This document shows positions 45,276 to 48,781 of a DNA stretch of 48,781 nt, in pieces. The position numbers and the translations under genes are program-made. The notes beneath the pieces are model-generated. The model did not search any database, was not told the DNA's origin, and worked only from the letters and a program-made list of their open reading frames with translations. Every line of letters starts with the position of its first letter. Position 1 is the first letter of the stretch. The stretch is from the NCBI RefSeq assembly GCF_003851045.1, contig NZ_BFBX01000003.1, positions 54,099 to 102,879 of the forward strand, written 5' to 3'. The stretch comes from Paenibacillus sp. 598K. GTDB lineage: Bacteria; Bacillota; Bacilli; Paenibacillales; Paenibacillaceae.

Positions 45276-45716
45276 GTGGTTGGCTCGATGCGATGGAATA
45301 TTGTACTGTCGGCGATCGGCGCTATCCTGACGATGCTGTTCTCGAGCGGAGTCAACGGGCTGGCCGTAACGATGCTGCGTGGCTTGTATGCGGCGATCGC
45401 ATTTTTTATATTGGCTTTTCTGTTGCGGCTGGCGCTGGGGTTGATCATCGGGCCGCAGTCGTCGGCAGCGCAGACGGAGCTGGCAGATGGCCGAGGCACG
45501 GTGCTGGATATGGCTACGCCGGATGATGAGGACGATCTGAACCGCTTGTTACGCGCCCAGATGGAGGAGAGCGATTCGGACGAGGCGAGCGCGGCGCCGG
45601 AGCAAGTCGAAGCGTTCCGGCCCTTGTCGCCGCCAAAGCTGGTGTCGAAGCAACAGAATCCCGAGCAGTTGGCCGATGCGCTGCGCAAGCTCCAGGATTC
45701 GGACGGGGACAAGTGA
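45276..45716 (+). CDS. Small membrane protein between cheD and sigD, unknown function
   Basis: A protein of about 146 residues that I do not recognise. It has two hydrophobic segments near the N-terminus (WNIVLSAIGAILTMLF and LYAAIAFFILAFLLRLALGLII), then an acidic tail (TPDDEDDLNRLLRAQMEESDSDEA) and a Lys/Gln-containing end. The likely start is GTG at 45276 after AAAGGAG; GTG at 45270 and ATG at 45288 are alternatives. Base composition matches the neighbours. In B. subtilis cheD is followed directly by sigD, so this is an extra gene. A role in motility is suggested by position only. Confidence 0.75.
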   Translation: MVGSMRWNIVLSAIGAILTMLFSSGVNGLAVTMLRGLYAAIAFFILAFLLRLALGLIIGPQSSAAQTELADGRGTVLDMATPDDEDDLNRLLRAQMEESDSDEASAAPEQVEAFRPLSPPKLVSKQQNPEQLADALRKLQDSDGDK

Positions 45717-45802
45717 CGACGAGCTTGCGCAGACCCCCAACGACGGATATCGTCCATACAATGACAAGCTGATCTCCGGAGAGGCTTCAGGAGGGTGAGA
45801 CG

Positions 45803-46594
45803 ATGAATGAACAAAAATCAAAACCGCCGCATTTGTCCAACATCGACGTGTGGCAGCGATTCAAGAAGAACAATAATCTCGAGGCCAAAAAACAATTGAT
45901 CGAGCAATACCTTCCTTTGGTGGATTATGTCACGAACCGGATGGCCATTGGCTTGCCCAAAAATGTATCCAAAGACGACCTCGCGAGCAACGGCGTTATG
46001 GGTTTGATTGACGCGATCGAGAAATTCGATTATGAGCGGGGCTTACAATTCGAAACCTACGCATCCTGGCGAATCCGAGGCGCAATGATCGATGGCCTGA
46101 GACAAGGCGATTGGGTGCCGCGTTCGGTTCGCGAGAAAGCGAAAAAAATAGAAGAAGCCTATCAGCATCTCGAACAGCATTATCTTCGCTCGGTGACGGA
46201 TGCCGAGATTAGCAGCTATCTGCAAGTAAGCGAAAAAGAATTTGTACATATGCTGCAAGAAATCGCGGTGACAACGGTATGCTCGCTCGAGGATCCGATC
46301 CGCGAGGAGGATGCGGAGACGCGCTTGTCGCTGCTGGTCGACGAGAAAGCCAAAAATCCGGACTACAAAGTGCATGAGCAGTATATGAAGGATTCCATCG
46401 TAAAGGGGATTGAACGGCTTACCGAAAAAGAGCGGATCGTCATCTCACTATTTTATTACGAGGAGTTGTCTTTAAGCGAAATTGCCGAGGTCATGTCGCT
46501 TTCTCCCTCACGAATCTCACAACTTCATTCCAAGGCGATTCTCCGCTTGCGCGGGGCAATGGACAAGTATAGAAACCAATTGATGGAGTATTAG
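45803..46594 (+). CDS. sigD: Flagellar sigma factor SigD (FliA)
   Basis: A 263-residue sigma-28 family factor. Region 2 has YLPLVDYVTNRMAIGLPK and QFETYASWRIRGAMIDGLRQ, region 3 has VPRSVREKAKKIE, and region 4 has LTEKERIVISLFYYEELSLSEIAEVM. It transcribes late flagellar and chemotaxis genes such as flagellin. It starts at ATG after AGGAGGGTGAG. The 86-base gap before it holds no gene. Confidence 0.97.
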   Translation: MNEQKSKPPHLSNIDVWQRFKKNNNLEAKKQLIEQYLPLVDYVTNRMAIGLPKNVSKDDLASNGVMGLIDAIEKFDYERGLQFETYASWRIRGAMIDGLRQGDWVPRSVREKAKKIEEAYQHLEQHYLRSVTDAEISSYLQVSEKEFVHMLQEIAVTTVCSLEDPIREEDAETRLSLLVDEKAKNPDYKVHEQYMKDSIVKGIERLTEKERIVISLFYYEELSLSEIAEVMSLSPSRISQLHSKAILRLRGAMDKYRNQLMEY

Positions 46595-46607
46595 GAGGGA
46601 GATAGCG

Positions 46608-48020
46608 ATGGTAATGAAGGGGGACCAGGGACTGGATTCCTGTCTGGCAGTTGAAATCGCGCAAGACAAATTGTCGGCCTATCTGCTCGTGCATCGTCTG
46701 GAAGAGGGGACGGAATGCACCTTCCCGGAGTTGGAGAAGTGGCTGAGATCGCATGGCATCGTGTTCGGCGTCGATCTGGCGAGGATAACGGAGCTGTCGG
46801 CCAACCTGCGTAGCCACCAGGGCAAAAAATATGTGATCGCAAGAGGCGAGTCGCCGCGGAACGGCGAGGACGGCGTCATCCAGTTCGCTTATGATCTCGA
46901 CGCTAGCCAGTCGCGTCCAAAGCAGCAAGCCGACGGCAAGGTGGATTATCGCGAGGTGAATCAGCTGCGCAATGTGCAGCGCGGCCAGCTAATCGCGCGC
47001 AAGACGGCAGCGACGCCGGCGGTGCCGGGTACGGCCGTGACCGGCGAGAAGCTGTTCGGCAAGGACGGCAGGGAAGCGCGCTTCAAAATCGGCAAAAACG
47101 TCGTCCTCGGGCCCGACGAAATGTCGCTATATGCAGCGATCGAGGGCATGGTCACGCGTACGGAGCGGGACAAAATCAATGTCTTCCCCGTCTACGAGGT
47201 GAACGGCGACGTCGATTACAAAATCGGGAACATCGATTTTGTCGGCACGGTCGTCATCCGGGGCAATGTGCTGAGCGGCTTCCGCGTGCGGGCGGCAGGC
47301 GATATCCGAGTGATCGGCGGCATCGAAGGGGCCGAGCTGGAGTCGGACGGCTCAATCGAGATTACCGGCGGCATCCTCGCAGGCAACAAGGGATACGTCA
47401 AGGCAGGGCGCAACGTGAAGATGTCCTTCGTCCAGGATGGCAACATCATCGCAGGCGAAGACGTGCTCGTCTCGCAGAGCATCATGCACTCCCATATCCG
47501 AGCAGGACGGAATATCGTCTGCTCCGGGGCAAAAGCGCTGCTCGTCGGCGGTCTGGCCCAAGCGGGCGAGTTGGTCAGCGCGCGGACGATCGGCAATACG
47601 ATGTCTACGGCAACCGTCATCGAGGTCGGCGTGCGGCCCGAGCTGCGCGAAGAGCTGACGGACCTGCGGCAGCAGCTGCGCAGCAGCGCGACCAATCTCG
47701 ACAAAACCGAGAAGGCGCTCGTCCTGCTCGACCAACTGGCGGCGCTCGGCAAGCTGTCTCCTGAAAAGCTCGCAATGCGCACCAAGCTGACGGCGACCAA
47801 GCGCCAGGCGCTGGAGGAGCAGCAGGGCTTAAAGGAACAGATCCTCGAGCTTGAAAAGACGTTGGAGGACACTGGGAAAGCCCGGGTCGATGCGATCAAC
47901 ATCGTCTATGGCGGCACCAAAATCGTCATCGGTCACTATACCCGATTCATCAAGGACCCCTCTCAGCGCGTCACGTTCCGATACGCAGACGGGGATATCG
48001 CCATGTTGCCGTATCAATAG
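46608..48020 (+). CDS. FapA-family (DUF342) protein
   Basis: A 470-residue protein with the DUF342 layout: an alpha/beta N-terminus, a central stretch of beta-helix-like repeats rich in Gly and Ile/Val (GNIDFVGTVVIRGNV, VRAAGDIRVIGGIEGAEL, GGILAGNKGYVKAGRNVKM), then a coiled coil (about residues 345-430) and a short C-terminal cap. FapA-like proteins are associated with cell-surface or polar flagellar functions in other bacteria. It starts at ATG after AGGAGGGAG, 13 bases past sigD, so it is probably cotranscribed. The function is inferred. Confidence 0.88.
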   Translation: MVMKGDQGLDSCLAVEIAQDKLSAYLLVHRLEEGTECTFPELEKWLRSHGIVFGVDLARITELSANLRSHQGKKYVIARGESPRNGEDGVIQFAYDLDASQSRPKQQADGKVDYREVNQLRNVQRGQLIARKTAATPAVPGTAVTGEKLFGKDGREARFKIGKNVVLGPDEMSLYAAIEGMVTRTERDKINVFPVYEVNGDVDYKIGNIDFVGTVVIRGNVLSGFRVRAAGDIRVIGGIEGAELESDGSIEITGGILAGNKGYVKAGRNVKMSFVQDGNIIAGEDVLVSQSIMHSHIRAGRNIVCSGAKALLVGGLAQAGELVSARTIGNTMSTATVIEVGVRPELREELTDLRQQLRSSATNLDKTEKALVLLDQLAALGKLSPEKLAMRTKLTATKRQALEEQQGLKEQILELEKTLEDTGKARVDAINIVYGGTKIVIGHYTRFIKDPSQRVTFRYADGDIAMLPYQ

Positions 48021-48032
48021 GAGGGAGCTTCG

Positions 48033-48353
48033 ATGACCTACCGATCGTTGGACTTGCAGATGTCGATACCGCGCACCCCGGAGGCGGGCGGTATCCAGAG
48101 TCAGATGATGAACCGGCCCAGTCTCGAGCAGCAGCAGCTGGCCTCAGAGACGACGAAGACCGCAGAGCAGCTGCGGCACAAGAGCGGCGAAGTGGGCGAA
48201 GCGGCGGAGACGGCGATCCAGGACGAGCAGCACGGGCACCCGGGTGGCCGGGACATGAAGCAGAACCACAGCGAAGCAGAGCAGGAAGAGGCCAAGGACG
48301 CCCCGCCGGCGCCGCATCCATACAAAGGCAAGCATATCGACATTTCATTATAA
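48033..48353 (+). CDS. Small polar protein of unknown function
   Basis: A 106-residue hydrophilic protein that I do not recognise. It starts MTYRSLDLQMSIPRTPEAGG after GGAGGGAG, has a Gln/Glu-rich helical middle (SLEQQQLASETTKTAEQLRHKSGEV) and a disordered-looking end that closes HPYKGKHIDISL. It has no membrane segment or Cys. The intact frame, strong ribosome binding site and 12-base gap after the FapA gene support a real gene. Confidence 0.72.
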   Translation: MTYRSLDLQMSIPRTPEAGGIQSQMMNRPSLEQQQLASETTKTAEQLRHKSGEVGEAAETAIQDEQHGHPGGRDMKQNHSEAEQEEAKDAPPAPHPYKGKHIDISL

Positions 48354-48402
48354 GAGGTAGTGCAAAAGAACACGAACTAAAAAGCAACGGCAGGTGAGCA
48401 CG

Positions 48403-48781
48403 ATGTTGGATACGTGGCAGTATGTGGTGCTGCTCGGCGGCTTTGCGCTGGTGATGGGGCTGCTGATCCCCCGCAAAAAACAGCAGACGACAGATAACAG
48501 CGCGCAGCTGGTGGAGCAGGCGCTCGACCAGTTTATGGCTTCCTCGGAGACGGATCACCGCGAGCTGGTGTCGGTCGTATCGAAGGCGCAGAGGGAATGG
48601 CAGCAGGCAGCTGCGGCGAGAGACCATCGGATCGCCGAGCTTGAGCGCCGCTGCGCCTTGCTGGAGCAGCAGCTGCATCATCAGCAGGCGCTGCTCGAGG
48701 AGCGCTTGCAGACGTTGCAGACGCAAGGTCGGCAAGCCAACGCGCCTGTCTCTCCTGGAACGGCCGGCGCTGCATCGGCTG
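48403..48781 (+). CDS. Membrane-anchored coiled-coil protein, 3' end missing (SwrB position)
   Basis: The frame runs off the right edge; 126 codons are visible. It starts at ATG 48403 after CAGGTGAG. A single N-terminal membrane helix (YVVLLGGFALVMGLLIP) is followed by RKK and a Gln/Glu-rich coiled coil (RIAELERRCALLEQQLHHQQALLEE). A gene with one membrane helix and a cytoplasmic coiled coil follows sigD in B. subtilis (swrB/ylxL), and this may be its positional counterpart. Sequence similarity could not be judged. Confidence 0.7.
   Translation, partial: MLDTWQYVVLLGGFALVMGLLIPRKKQQTTDNSAQLVEQALDQFMASSETDHRELVSVVSKAQREWQQAAAARDHRIAELERRCALLEQQLHHQQALLEERLQTLQTQGRQANAPVSPGTAGAASA

Overview
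The window looks like the chromosome of a moderately GC-rich, spore-former-type Firmicute of the Paenibacillaceae (Paenibacillus/Cohnella-like). The evidence is the gene order sucC-sucD-dprA-topA-trmFO-hslV-hslU-codY followed by one long fla/che operon ending in sigD, the strong AGGAGG-type ribosome binding sites, the use of GTG and TTG starts, and the Gram-positive chemotaxis set (fliY, cheC, cheD). The assignment rests on gene order and recognised families; no database was searched.

Layout. (1) 1-1366: three overlapping genes, namely the 3' end of a FliK-like protein, a small protein equal to the C-terminal part of FlhB (ylqH), and yraN, closed by a hairpin terminator. (2) 1462-5177: a tandem duplication of a two-gene unit, a PadR-family repressor overlapping by ATGA a membrane protein with an N-terminal HAAS-like (permease-prefix) domain fused to a divergent SEDS (FtsW/RodA-like) domain. 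The two PadR proteins are identical. The two membrane proteins match at their ends but differ strongly in the middle. (3) 5464-7906, minus strand: comM with its promoter and a leader hairpin, and a secreted anthrax-lethal-factor-like (Pro-Pro endopeptidase type) zinc protease. (4) 8143-17336: sucCD with a clear terminator, dprA, topA, a structured repeat element, trmFO, hslV and hslU. xerC, which lies between trmFO and hslV in Bacillus subtilis, is absent. (5) 17394-18161: codY, then a 387-base non-coding leader with two terminator hairpins and further inverted repeats.

(6) 18549 to the end: a contiguous fla/che operon, all on the plus strand with short gaps or overlaps: flgB, flgC, fliE, fliF, fliG, fliH, fliI, fliJ, a MotE/YlxF-like gene, fliK, flgD, a TIGR02530-type gene, the hook gene flgE, swrD/flbD, fliL, fliM, fliY, cheY, fliO, fliP, fliQ, fliR, flhB, flhA, flhF, flhG, cheB, cheA, cheW, cheC, cheD, a small membrane protein, sigD, a FapA-like (DUF342) gene, a small polar protein and a truncated membrane/coiled-coil gene. 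Together these encode the rod base, MS ring, C ring, export gate and ATPase, hook assembly, placement GTPases, the chemotaxis core and the sigma factor for late flagellar genes. The window holds no flagellin gene.

The least ordinary items are the duplicated PadR/HAAS-SEDS pair, whose SEDS domains appear to lack two family-signature motifs; the multi-hairpin element flanked by a perfect 27-bp direct repeat between topA and trmFO; the ordered hairpins in front of flgB; and the orphan FliK-C/FlhB-C pair at the left edge. No rRNA, tRNA, CRISPR array, transposase or prophage gene was seen.
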